Below, piece by piece: positions 9,503-17,311 of a stretch of DNA of 62,928 nt (positions are counted from its first letter, which is position 1; every line of letters starts with the position of its first letter). The DNA lies in assembly GCF_000296405.1 (NCBI RefSeq), contig NZ_JH815192.1, positions 378,701-441,628 on the forward strand, read 5' to 3'. Made by a program: the position numbers and the translations under genes. The stretch is from Corynebacterium otitidis ATCC 51513 (lineage in GTDB: Bacteria; Actinomycetota; Actinomycetes; Mycobacteriales; Mycobacteriaceae). The notes beneath the pieces were generated by a model. The model was not told where the DNA came from. It ran no database searches and saw only the letters and a program-made list of their open reading frames with translations.

Positions 9503-10582
9503 TTAAGAGCGCGGGGCGTCGTCCTCGCGGCCGAGGTCCGGGGTGGCGCGCAGCCCGCCGATGCCCAGGCCGCGCTCGGGCCCGCCGGCCGGGGGCGCGG
9601 TTAGCTCCGGCTCCCCTGCCCCGTCGCCGTCGTCCTCGGCGGGCTCGCCGGGAGCCGGCAGGTCGGCGAGCCCCTCGAGCTGCGCGACCGAGGGGATGAA
9701 GAACAGGGTGCCGGTCTCGGGGATCGAGAAGTCGAGGATCCGGTCGTAGTTGCCCTCCGGGCTGCCCAAGAACATGTTCTTAAGCATCTGCTCGGTCACC
9801 CACGTCCGGCCGCTGTAGCCGATGAAGAACGTGCCGACCTCCCCGTCCTTTAAGGATCCGAAGGGCATGTTGAGCCGGAAGATGTCCTGGTCCTCGCCGT
9901 CGTCGTCCTCGACGTCGTTGAGCGCGACGTGCGAGTTGTCCGGCTGGGCGTCGTCCTCGAGCTCGACGTCGTCGAGCTTCGTGCGCCCGATGACGCGCTC
10001 CTGCTCCTCGGTGCTCAGCGCCTCCCAGTCCTCGATCAGGTGCCGGTAGCGCTGCACGTGCACGTACGAGCCGCCCGCGTAGTCGGGGTCCTCCTCGGCG
10101 GAGATGCGCACCGCCCGCTCGGCGTCGGAGCCCTCGGGGTTCTCCGTGCCGTCGACGAAGCCTAAGAGGTCGCGGTTGTCGAAGTAGCGGAAGCCCTGCA
10201 CCTCGTCCTCGACCTCGACGTCGCCGCCGAGCTTCGCAAGGACGATGCGGGCGAGCTCCCAGCACATGCCCATCTCCCGGCCGCGGACGTGGAGGAACAC
10301 GTCGCCCGGCGTCGAGGGCGCGGCGTGCTTCGCGCCGCGCAGCTCCGGGAAGGGGTGCAGGTCCTTCGGCTTGCGCGCCGAGGTCATCCGGCCCCACATC
10401 TCGGAGCCCAGCCCGACGACCGCGATGAGCTCGGCGTCGTTGTGGCGGAACGAGACCGCCCGGGTGAGCTCGGGGAGCTCGGCGAGCTGGTCGCGCACCG
10501 CCACCGCCCTGCCGGGCCCGACGGTGAGAGTGAGGAAGATCGCGGCGTTCGCCGGCGCGGAGACGATCTGCTGGGTCGCCAT
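9503..10582 (-). CDS. Dye-decolorizing (DyP-type) haem peroxidase, encapsulin cargo
   Basis: Haem peroxidase that uses hydrogen peroxide to oxidise a broad range of substrates. The 359-residue product has the family GxxDG motif in GFVDGTENPEG (141-151, catalytic Asp 144), the downstream HVQRYRHLIEDW helix and GYSGRTW. The C-terminus is a disordered Pro/Asp/Gly-rich linker ending in LGIGGLR (339-345) plus 14 residues, which matches the encapsulin loading-peptide pattern (LxIGSLK). The ATG at 10582 is chosen over a GTG at 10594: the GAAAGGGGG ribosome site is only 1 nt from the GTG but 13 nt from the ATG. The encapsulin gene follows in the same operon, so this is the likely native cargo. Confidence 0.93.
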   Translation of the reverse strand: MATQQIVSAPANAAIFLTLTVGPGRAVAVRDQLAELPELTRAVSFRHNDAELIAVVGLGSEMWGRMTSARKPKDLHPFPELRGAKHAAPSTPGDVFLHVRGREMGMCWELARIVLAKLGGDVEVEDEVQGFRYFDNRDLLGFVDGTENPEGSDAERAVRISAEEDPDYAGGSYVHVQRYRHLIEDWEALSTEEQERVIGRTKLDDVELEDDAQPDNSHVALNDVEDDDGEDQDIFRLNMPFGSLKDGEVGTFFIGYSGRTWVTEQMLKNMFLGSPEGNYDRILDFSIPETGTLFFIPSVAQLEGLADLPAPGEPAEDDGDGAGEPELTAPPAGGPERGLGIGGLRATPDLGREDDAPRS

Positions 10583-10621
10583 CGCTAGCGGCACACCCCC
10601 TTTCGGTTCGCGCGCGTGGCT

Positions 10622-10654
10622 GCCCTCCCCGACCCCTTACTTCCCGGGGAGGGC
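10622..10654 (-). terminator. Hairpin downstream of the GNAT gene
   Basis: GCCCTCCCC pairs with GGGGAGGGC (9 bp, 15-nt loop), 114 nt beyond the GNAT stop and 40 nt before the DyP start. It probably terminates the acetyltransferase transcript, leaving little room for a separate DyP promoter except within or after the hairpin. Confidence 0.45.
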
Positions 10655-10767
10655 GCTTCGGCCCGCCCCGGGACAACGCCCAGGGGCAGGTCCTTATGCC
10701 ACCCACGCTAGCGGCCGCCGCGGACGCGTGCCGCGGGTTTGCCTCGCCCGGGGCGTGCCCGGCGCGT

Positions 10768-11325
10768 TTAGGTGTCCGGCAGGTCCTCGACGTGGATGTC
10801 GGGCTTGTCGAGGAGCTTCTCCCACACGTCCGTGTCGCGCCACTCGCCCTCGCGCTCCCCGTAGGGCATCTTCGCGATGTGGTGGTACGTCGCGACCTTG
10901 GTGAAGCCGCGCGACTCGTGGAGCCGCTGGGAGCCCTCGTTTTCGGGGAAGATCCACGAGTGGATGCCCCACTTGCCGAGCGCCGCGCAGCGCTCGATGA
11001 AGCGGTCGAGGAGCTTGCCGGCGATGCCGCGGCCGATCTCCTCGGGGTCGGTGTAGATCGAGTCCTCGACCACCCCGTGGAAGACCTGCCTCGTCGAGAT
11101 CGGCGCCCCGGAGACCCAGCCGACGACCTTGTCGGGGTTCGAGGCCTCCACGGCGACGAAGAGGGTCTCGGGCAGCTTGTGGGAATAAAACTCCTCCCAC
11201 TCCGGCGCCTTGCGCTCGAAGGTGGCGTGCCCGGACTTGATGCCGTTCTCGTAGATTTCGCGGACCTGCTCGTAGTCCTGCTCGGTCATCTCGCGCACGA
11301 GGATGTCGTTGTTGCCTTCGGCCAT
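10768..11325 (-). CDS. GNAT family N-acetyltransferase (phosphinothricin/methionine-sulfoximine acetyltransferase-like)
   Basis: A 185-residue acetyl-CoA-dependent acyltransferase. The N-terminal VREMTEQDYEQVREIYENGI...GHATFERKAPEWEEF matches the PAT/Bar subgroup, and the acetyl-CoA loop is recognisable in DPEEIGRGIAGKLL followed by NEGSQRLHESRGFTKV. Members acetylate amines such as phosphinothricin or methionine sulfoximine; the real substrate here is unknown. The ATG at 11325 is chosen (AGGA 9 nt upstream); an in-frame ATG at 11346 directly after a GACAAT element could instead be a leaderless start. Confidence 0.85.
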   Translation of the reverse strand: MAEGNNDILVREMTEQDYEQVREIYENGIKSGHATFERKAPEWEEFYSHKLPETLFVAVEASNPDKVVGWVSGAPISTRQVFHGVVEDSIYTDPEEIGRGIAGKLLDRFIERCAALGKWGIHSWIFPENEGSQRLHESRGFTKVATYHHIAKMPYGEREGEWRDTDVWEKLLDKPDIHVEDLPDT

Positions 11326-11485
11326 GGCTCCACGTCCTGTCTTCATCGCTGGGATTGTCTCGAGTTGGCCGCCGCGAGGACGCCTCGCCGCGCGGGGCCG
11401 GCCGATCCGCGCCGCGGCGCGGTGGGCTCGCGGCGCTTCGCGCCAACCTACGCCATCTCGCCGCGCCGGTCACCCCGGCGCCCCG

Positions 11486-12157
11486 TCAGCGCCGGCCGCG
11501 GCGCCTGCCCTTGGGCTTCGCGCGCGCGGCGCGGCGGGCCTGCTTGGCAAGCGTCTTCTCCCGCGCGCTGCGCTTCTTCGGCCGCTCCAACCTGGTGGAG
11601 TTGGCCGTGCGGCCCTTGGCGATGCCAACGAAATCCTGGATCGCGGGCGAGTCCTTCTCCTTGGGCCACACGAGAGCGATGGAGGTCTGTGGCACCGAGT
11701 CGTCGCGGTACTTCAGGGCCGCGACGCGCCGCCCGGCGAGCTGGCGCACGAGCGGGAAGGGCGCGACGACGACGCCGACGCCGGCGGCGACGACGGGCAG
11801 GAGCTCGCGGACCTTCGCGGGGTCGACGTCGCCGCTAGGCGTGGGCCGGTAGTGGCACGTTTCGCCTGCGATGTCGGCGGCGTCGATGGGCCCGCCGGCG
11901 AGCGCGTAGACGCTCTCGGCGGGCACGCCCACGCCGCGGGCCTCCTCGTAGAGCACCACCCGGTGGAGCTCGCCGGCGCGCTCCTCGACCCTTCGGTCCG
12001 GGAGCCTGACGAGCGCGGCGTCGGCCGCGCCGTTAAGGAGCCGGGCGACGGGGTCGTCGGCGGCCGCGGCGTCGAGGGCGGGGTGGCCGGTGCGCTCGGT
12101 GTAGCGGCGCAGCCACTTGCCGGGCTCGGTGCCGGTGGCGAAGCTTAAGGTCACCAT
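11486..12157 (-). CDS. LysR-type substrate-binding domain protein lacking the DNA-binding domain
   Basis: A 223-residue protein beginning directly at the first beta strand of a LysR effector domain (VTLSFATGTEPGKWLRRY) and continuing through the PBP2 fold (about 1-185), then a very basic tail (ARRAARAKPKGRRRGRR). No helix-turn-helix is encoded before the start, so it cannot act as a usual LysR regulator by itself. It is divergent from the DUF5997 gene with only 25 bp between start codons. Similar stand-alone proteins occur in other corynebacteria; the ligand and role are unknown. Confidence 0.75.
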   Translation of the reverse strand: MVTLSFATGTEPGKWLRRYTERTGHPALDAAAADDPVARLLNGAADAALVRLPDRRVEERAGELHRVVLYEEARGVGVPAESVYALAGGPIDAADIAGETCHYRPTPSGDVDPAKVRELLPVVAAGVGVVVAPFPLVRQLAGRRVAALKYRDDSVPQTSIALVWPKEKDSPAIQDFVGIAKGRTANSTRLERPKKRSAREKTLAKQARRAARAKPKGRRRGRR

Positions 12158-12182
12158 GGGCTGGAATGATACGGTACGAGCC

Positions 12183-12563
12183 GTGAGCGACCAGCCTGCC
12201 AACGACAGCCCGCGCCCCGCGTCCTCGACGGCGATGAAGCCGGCGACCGCGGCGAAGAAGCTCGGGATCTTCCTGCCCGCCGCGCCGCAGGAGTTCCGCG
12301 ATAACGCGGTAACCCACGCGGAGCTTCGCGAGCTGCAGCACAACCCGCCGGAGTGGCTCAACGAGCTGCGGCGCACCGGCCCGCACCCGCGGCCGGTCGT
12401 GGCGCAGAAGCTGGGCGTGACGATCTCGGCGCTCAAGCGCAACGGCGCGGACAAGGCGCTGACCACCGAGGAGATCAACGAGCTCCTCGCTAACAAGCCC
12501 GCCTGGCTCGAGGAGGCCCGCCGGCAGCTCGCCGAGGAGCGCGCCGCCCGCGGCGACGCCTAA
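12183..12563 (+). CDS. DUF5997 family protein
   Basis: A small hydrophilic protein of 126 residues. The core MKPATAAKKLGIFLPAAP...LRELQHNPPEWLNELRRTGPHPR...VAQKLGVTISALKR resembles the actinobacterial DUF5997 family and has a possible helix-turn-helix (VAQKLGVTISALKRNG). The GTG at 12183 has no ribosome site but a TACGGT-like -10 about 7-12 nt upstream, so it is probably leaderless. The promoter overlaps that of the divergent LysR-domain gene, which suggests the pair is expressed or regulated together. Confidence 0.75.
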   Translation: MSDQPANDSPRPASSTAMKPATAAKKLGIFLPAAPQEFRDNAVTHAELRELQHNPPEWLNELRRTGPHPRPVVAQKLGVTISALKRNGADKALTTEEINELLANKPAWLEEARRQLAEERAARGDA

Positions 12564-12620
12564 CGCCTCATCTCAAGCCCTCCCCCGCCGCGCCGATCCC
12601 CAGACCCGGCGCGGGAGGCC

Positions 12621-12697
12621 CAGACAGCGACGCGCCCGCCGCTGCGCCCCGGCCTGCTCGGCCTGCGGGGCGCGGCGCGCGGGCGCTCGCGTCTGTC
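12621..12697. terminator. Large bidirectional hairpin between the DUF5997 gene and glyA
   Basis: CAGAC...GCGCCCCGGCC pairs imperfectly with GGCCTGCGGGGCGC...GTCTG over some 30 bp with a short TGCTC loop, followed by TTTTTC on the plus strand. It separates convergent genes. Confidence 0.7.
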
Positions 12698-12709
12698 GAG
12701 GTGATTTTT

Positions 12710-13999
12710 CTAGTCGAGGAACTTCCAGTCCTCGAGCCCGTCGTAGAGCGGGTACTGCTCGGCGAGCTTGTCGACGCGGCGGCGCAGCGCCTCGACGTCG
12801 GCGTTCTTGCCCTCGACGAGCGCGGTGCCGATGATGTCGGCGACCTCGGTGAAGGCCTCCGCGCCGAAGCCGCGGGTCGCGAGCGCCGACGCGCCGATCC
12901 GCAGGCCGGAGGAGACTGCCGGCGGGCGCGGGTCAAAGGGCACGGCGTTGCGGTTGACGGTGATCCCCGCGGCGTGGAGGAGGTCCTCGCCCTGCTGCCC
13001 GTCGAGCGGGGAGTTGCGCAGGTCGACGAGCACGAGGTGGACGTCCGTGCCGCCGGTGACGAGGTCGACGCCCGCCTCCTTGGCGTCCTTCTCGAGGAGG
13101 CGCTCGGCGATGATCTGCGCGCCCTCGATGGTGCGCTTCTGGCGGTCCTTGAACTCCTCGCCCGCGGCGATCTTGAAGGCGGTGGCCTTCGCGGCGACGA
13201 CGTGCATGAGGGGGCCGCCCTGCTGGCCGGGGAAGACGCGCGAGTTGAGCTTCTTCGCCCAGTCCTGCTTCGCGAGGATGAGCCCGGAGCGCGGCCCGGA
13301 GAGCGTCTTGTGCACCGTCGAGGAGACGATATCGGAGTGCGGCACCGGGGAGGGGTGCAGGCCGGCGGCGACTAGGCCCGCGAAGTGGGCCATGTCGGTC
13401 CACAGCACGGCGCCGACCTCGTCGGCGATCTCCCGGAAGGCGGCGAAGTCCTCGATGCGGGGGTAGGCCGACCAGCCGGCGATGATGACCTTCGGGCGGT
13501 GCTTCTTCGCGAGCTCGCGCACCTGGTCCATGTCGACGCGCATGGTCTCCGGGTTCACGCCGTAGGCGACGACGTTGTAGAGCAGCCCGGAGAAGTTGAT
13601 CTTCATCCCGTGGGTGAGGTGCCCGCCGTGGTCGAGGGACAGCCCGAGGATCGTGTCGCCGGGCTCCGCCGCCGCGGCGAGCACCGCCGCGTTCGCCGTC
13701 GCGCCCGAGTGGGGCTGGACGTTGGCGAACTCCGCGCCGAAGAGCTCCTTCGCGCGGTCCCGGGCGAGGTCCTCGACGACGTCGACGTGCTCGCAGCCGC
13801 CGTAGTAGCGCCGCCCCGGGTAGCCCTCGGCGTACTTGTTGGTGAGCACCGAACCCTGCGCCTGGAGCACCGCGCGCGGCACGAAGTTCTCCGAGGCGAT
13901 CATCTCAAGGGTGCTGCGCTGCCGGTCGAGCTCCCCGCCGATGGCGGAGAACACCTCGGGGTCGAGCTCGGACAGCGCCTGGTATCGCACATCACTCAT
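12710..13999 (-). CDS. glyA: Serine hydroxymethyltransferase
   Basis: PLP enzyme interconverting serine plus tetrahydrofolate with glycine plus methylene-tetrahydrofolate, the main source of one-carbon units. The 429-residue product contains the PLP lysine K231 in [14 protein letters not shown], plus [17 protein letters not shown] and [18 protein letters not shown] sits 8 nt before the ATG. Between the start and the probable promoter lies a 13-bp hairpin. The gene is divergent from coaA, as in C. glutamicum. Confidence 0.96.
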   Translation of the reverse strand: MSDVRYQALSELDPEVFSAIGGELDRQRSTLEMIASENFVPRAVLQAQGSVLTNKYAEGYPGRRYYGGCEHVDVVEDLARDRAKELFGAEFANVQPHSGATANAAVLAAAAEPGDTILGLSLDHGGHLTHGMKINFSGLLYNVVAYGVNPETMRVDMDQVRELAKKHRPKVIIAGWSAYPRIEDFAAFREIADEVGAVLWTDMAHFAGLVAAGLHPSPVPHSDIVSSTVHKTLSGPRSGLILAKQDWAKKLNSRVFPGQQGGPLMHVVAAKATAFKIAAGEEFKDRQKRTIEGAQIIAERLLEKDAKEAGVDLVTGGTDVHLVLVDLRNSPLDGQQGEDLLHAAGITVNRNAVPFDPRPPAVSSGLRIGASALATRGFGAEAFTEVADIIGTALVEGKNADVEALRRRVDKLAEQYPLYDGLEDWKFLD

Positions 14000-14026
14000 T
14001 ATTTTGTCTCCTTGTCAAAGGCCTAA

Positions 14027-14068
14027 CGGCGCCCGGCCGCCCCCGCCCCGCCTGTCGGCCGGGCGCCG
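14027..14068 (-). promoter_or_regulatory. Strong hairpin in the glyA 5' leader region
   Basis: A perfect 13-bp stem (CGGCGCCCGGCCG with CGGCCGGGCGCCG) around a 16-nt loop, 28 nt upstream of the glyA start and just before its ribosome site. If transcription begins upstream, this structure would lie in the leader; its effect is not deducible. Confidence 0.45.
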
Positions 14069-14261
14069 CCATGATGGCGTGGGACAAAGCCGGCTTCGCC
14101 GGATCCGGAAAACACCTTACCTTCTAGATGTAGCACGAATTACACGCCCACCTGGGCATCGAGTGGGCGGTATACATTCATCGCGCCGGGCCGCGGGCCG
14201 CGCGGGACCCGGCGGGGGGTTGACGGGGGAGGCGGGGTGGCATAAGGCACAATGGTGAGTC

Positions 14262-15200
14262 ATGACTCGCAGCAGCGGATCGCCCAAGTCGGTGAGCCCC
14301 TACCTGGAATTCTCCCGGGCGCAGTGGCAGGAGCTGCGTCAGGCCATGCCGATGGTGCTCTCCGAGGCCGAGGTCGCGGAGCTCCGCGGCATCGGGGAGA
14401 ACATCGACCTCGCGGAGGTCGCCGAGGTCTATCTGCCGCTCTCGCGCCTCTTACACCTCCAGGTGCGCGCCCGGCAGCGGCTCATGGACGCCACGACGAC
14501 GTTCCTCGGCCAGCCGCCAGTGCCGGTGCCGTTCATCATCGGGCTCGCCGGCTCGGTGGCGGTCGGCAAGTCCACCACCGCGAGGCTTTTGCAGGTGCTC
14601 CTCCAGCGCTGGGACACCCACCCGAGGGTCGACCTTGTGACCACCGACGGGTTCCTCCACCCCGCCGCGGAGCTCAACCGGCGCGGGCTGATGAAGCGCA
14701 AGGGTTTCCCCGAGTCCTACGACCAGCGCGCGCTGTTGCGCTTCGTCACCAACGTCAAGGCCGGGCAGCGCGACGTGCACGCCCCGCTCTACTCGCACCG
14801 CCTCTACGACCGGGTGCCCGATGAGGACATCGTCGTCGACCAGCCCGATATCCTCATCCTCGAGGGCCTCAACGTCCTCCAGACGGGGCCGAGCCTCATG
14901 GTCTCCGACCTGTTCGACTTCTCCATTTACGTCGACGCCCCCTCGGAGATCATCGAGAAGTGGTACGTCGAGCGCTTCCTCACCATGCGCGACACGGAGT
15001 TCCGCCGGCCCGACTCCCACTTCAAGGGCTACGCAGGGCTCTCCGACGACGCCGCCGTCGCCGAGGCCCGCGACTTCTGGCAGTCGATCAACCTGCCCAA
15101 CCTCGTGGAGAACATCCTGCCCACCCGGGTGCGCGCCTCGCTCGTGCTCACCAAGGGCGAGAACCACCGCGTCCAGCGGGTGCGGATGCGCAAGCTCTAG
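14262..15200 (+). CDS. coaA: Pantothenate kinase (type I)
   Basis: First step of coenzyme A synthesis: ATP-dependent phosphorylation of pantothenate. The 312-residue product has the P-loop [12 protein letters not shown] (94-105), the VTTDGFLHP motif, GFPESYD and the C-terminal [15 protein letters not shown]. The ATG at 14262 follows CATAAGG and CACAAT elements without a well-spaced ribosome site, so initiation may be weakly led or leaderless. Confidence 0.95.
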   Translation: MTRSSGSPKSVSPYLEFSRAQWQELRQAMPMVLSEAEVAELRGIGENIDLAEVAEVYLPLSRLLHLQVRARQRLMDATTTFLGQPPVPVPFIIGLAGSVAVGKSTTARLLQVLLQRWDTHPRVDLVTTDGFLHPAAELNRRGLMKRKGFPESYDQRALLRFVTNVKAGQRDVHAPLYSHRLYDRVPDEDIVVDQPDILILEGLNVLQTGPSLMVSDLFDFSIYVDAPSEIIEKWYVERFLTMRDTEFRRPDSHFKGYAGLSDDAAVAEARDFWQSINLPNLVENILPTRVRASLVLTKGENHRVQRVRMRKL

Positions 15201-15273
15201 CGCCCTCCCCCGCCCTCAAGACGCAGCGGCGGCCCGCCCCGGGGGACCGCGGCGGGCGCTGAGGATCGCCCGG

Positions 15274-15299
15274 CCGCGGCCGCCTAAGGCGGGCCGCGC
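15274..15299. terminator. Hairpin between coaA and the dehydrogenase gene
   Basis: CGCGGCCGCC - TAA - GGCGGGCCGCG forms a nearly perfect stem with one bulge between the convergent stops at 15200 and 15346. A second, weaker stem (GCCCGCC/GGCGGGC, 15232-15257) lies closer to coaA. Confidence 0.55.
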
Positions 15300-15345
15300 C
15301 CTATGCCCCGCTGCCGGCCGAAGCCCGCGGCGGGAAGTCTTTTAC

Positions 15346-16227
15346 CTAGTCGTCGATGCGGTTGCCGTCCTCGTCGTAGCGCAGGAAGCCCTCGCCAGAC
15401 TCGACACCGGTCTTGCCCTTCTGGACGAACTCCTCGTCGATGCGCCTCGCGATGCGGACCATCTCCTCGTCGTCGCGCGCCATGCCCACGGCGGCGACGG
15501 TGCGCAGGCCGACGACATCCATGCCCTGGAAGGGCCCCATCGGCGACCCGGTGGAGACCCGCCAGTCGCGGTCGACCTCCGCGGGGTCGGCGATGTCCTG
15601 GTCCCAGAGCTTCTGCCCGGCCTCGACGAAGGGCACGAGCAGGCTGTTGAGGATGTAGCCCGGGTGTTCCCGCTTGATCTCTACGGGGACCATCTCCATC
15701 TCGTGGGCGTACTGGACGACGGCCTTGCGGACCTCCTCGTCGGTCTTGTCGGTGGGCATGACCTCGGCGGTGCGGAAGTGCCACAGCTCGTTGGCGAAGT
15801 GCAGCGCGAGGAAGCGCTCCTCTCGGCCGGTCTCCTCGCGGTAGTCGCTGGGCCGCAGCGTCGAGGTGTTCGTCGCGAAGATGGTCTTCTCCGGGGCGAC
15901 CTTCCCGACCGCCGACCAGATCTCCTTCTTGAGGTCGAGGCGCTCCGGCACGGCCTCGATGACGAGGTCCGCGTCCGAGACGGCCTCCGCGAGGTCGCTC
16001 GACTGGGAGAGGCGCTCGCGGGTCTCCTTGATGCGCTCCTCGGTGGCGCCCTCGACGCCGGCGGCGTACGTCTTGTCGAGCTTGTCGAAGCGGTCCTTCG
16101 CGGCGGCGAGCGCGTCGTCGTTGATGTCGTAGCTGACGACGTTCTTGCCGGCGAAGGCGGCCTGGTAGGCGATCTGCGCGCCGAGCACGCCGGCGCCGAG
16201 CACGGTGACGTTGTTGATGTCGGTCAT
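15346..16227 (-). CDS. 3-hydroxyacyl-CoA dehydrogenase family protein, paralogue 1 of 3
   Basis: NAD-dependent oxidoreductase of the 3-hydroxyacyl-CoA dehydrogenase superfamily, 293 residues. It has the dinucleotide loop VLGAGVLGAQIA (9-20), acidic DIN after beta-2, IEAVPE, ATNTSTLRPSD and a C-terminal helical domain. The usual HFFNP catalytic block reads HFANELW (His 143), as in the two other copies at 54589 and 55619, marking a distinct subfamily. The three also share the ending GxFxxYDEDGN. No beta-oxidation partner gene (hydratase, thiolase, ligase) lies nearby, so the substrate remains open. Confidence 0.82.
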   Translation of the reverse strand: MTDINNVTVLGAGVLGAQIAYQAAFAGKNVVSYDINDDALAAAKDRFDKLDKTYAAGVEGATEERIKETRERLSQSSDLAEAVSDADLVIEAVPERLDLKKEIWSAVGKVAPEKTIFATNTSTLRPSDYREETGREERFLALHFANELWHFRTAEVMPTDKTDEEVRKAVVQYAHEMEMVPVEIKREHPGYILNSLLVPFVEAGQKLWDQDIADPAEVDRDWRVSTGSPMGPFQGMDVVGLRTVAAVGMARDDEEMVRIARRIDEEFVQKGKTGVESGEGFLRYDEDGNRIDD

Positions 16228-16401
16228 GGGCGATCCTTCCCGTCGGTCCTGGGCTCCACGGATTCGGCCGGGCCTGAGGGCTGGGCGCCCGCGGCCCGGT
16301 CACGCGCGATAGTAGGACCGCCTTAGCCGCGCCGGGGCGGGTTTACCCCCGCCAGTTCTATCCGGACTCGTTTCCACTAGGGCTTCTGTGGCGCGGCTGT
16401 G

Positions 16402-16422
16402 GGCCGGCAGGGGTGGCCGGCC
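16402..16422 (-). terminator. Hairpin downstream of the isoprenyl transferase gene
   Basis: GGCCGGC / GCCGGCC (7 bp, 7-nt loop), 20 nt beyond the stop at 16442 on the transcribed strand. Modest strength and no T-run. Confidence 0.4.
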
Positions 16423-16441
16423 GCGGGAAGCTGGCGCGGGG

Positions 16442-17224
16442 CTACTTCCCGAAGCGGCGGGAGCGCTTCGAGTAGGCGCGCAGCGCGCGCAGGAAGTCGA
16501 CGCGGCGGAAGGCCGGCCAGTAGGTGTCGGTGAACCAGATCTCCGAGTAGGCCGACTGCCACAGAAGGAACCCGGAGAGCCGCTGCTCCCCCGAGGTGCG
16601 GATGACGAGGTCGGGGTCGGGCTGGCCCGAGGTGTAGACGTGCTCGGAGATGGCGTCCGCGGTCACCAGCTCGGGGAGCTCCTCGGCGGAGTGCCCGGCG
16701 GCGACCTTCTCCTTGAGCAGGCGGCGCACGGCGTCGACGATCTCCTGGCGGCCGCCGTAGCCCACGGCGATGTTGACCTCGATGCCGTCCTTGTGGCTCG
16801 TGGCGTCCGCGGCGCGCTGGAGCCGCTCGACGATGACGTCGGGCAGCAGCTCGAGGCGCCCGACGAGCCGGATACGGCAGTCGTTCTCCTTGCGGGCGAG
16901 CTCGCCGACGACGTCGGCGATGATCGGCAGCAGCGCGGTGAGCTCCTCCCTGGAGCGGGAGAGGTTCTCCGTGGAGAGGAGGTAGACGGTGACGATCTCG
17001 ACCTCGGTGTCGCGGCACCAGCGCACGAGCTCGCCGATCTTCTTCGCGCCGACGCGGTGGCCGTGGCTGACGTCCTCGAAGCCGCACTCGCGCGCCCAGC
17101 GGCGGTTCCCGTCGCACATCACCGCGAGGTGCCTCGGCTGGGGCATCCCGTCGAGCTCCCGCATGAGGCGCGCCTCGTAGACGGGGTAGAGCATGCGCTG
17201 CGGGATCGGCTTCACGGCCGCCAT
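16442..17224 (-). CDS. uppS: Isoprenyl (cis-prenyl) diphosphate transferase, UppS family
   Basis: Condenses isopentenyl diphosphate onto an allylic primer with Z geometry. The 260-residue product has the family motifs MCDGNRRWAR (catalytic Asp 38), YLLSTENLSRS, NIAVGYGGRQEIVDA and PDLVIRTSGEQRLSGFLLWQSAYSE. In Corynebacteriales two such enzymes act in series (a short-chain Z-farnesyl synthase and a decaprenyl synthase) for the lipid carrier of the cell wall. The position between coaA and mca matches the short-chain member (Rv1086-like), but product length cannot be read from sequence alone. Confidence 0.9.
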   Translation of the reverse strand: MAAVKPIPQRMLYPVYEARLMRELDGMPQPRHLAVMCDGNRRWARECGFEDVSHGHRVGAKKIGELVRWCRDTEVEIVTVYLLSTENLSRSREELTALLPIIADVVGELARKENDCRIRLVGRLELLPDVIVERLQRAADATSHKDGIEVNIAVGYGGRQEIVDAVRRLLKEKVAAGHSAEELPELVTADAISEHVYTSGQPDPDLVIRTSGEQRLSGFLLWQSAYSEIWFTDTYWPAFRRVDFLRALRAYSKRSRRFGK

Positions 17225-17253
17225 CTTAGCCGGGACGGCCCCAAACGCCGGAA

Positions 17254-17289
17254 GCGGCCGGGGCGGGCGCCAGGCCCGTCCCCGGCCGC
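17254..17289 (-). terminator. Terminator after the MFS carrier gene
   Basis: GCGGCCGGGG pairs with CCCCGGCCGC and is extended by GGGC/GCCC-type pairs around a short loop, in the 87-nt gap between the MFS stop and the uppS start. Confidence 0.6.
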
Positions 17290-17311
17290 CGACGGCCGAT
17301 GCCCCGCGGGT

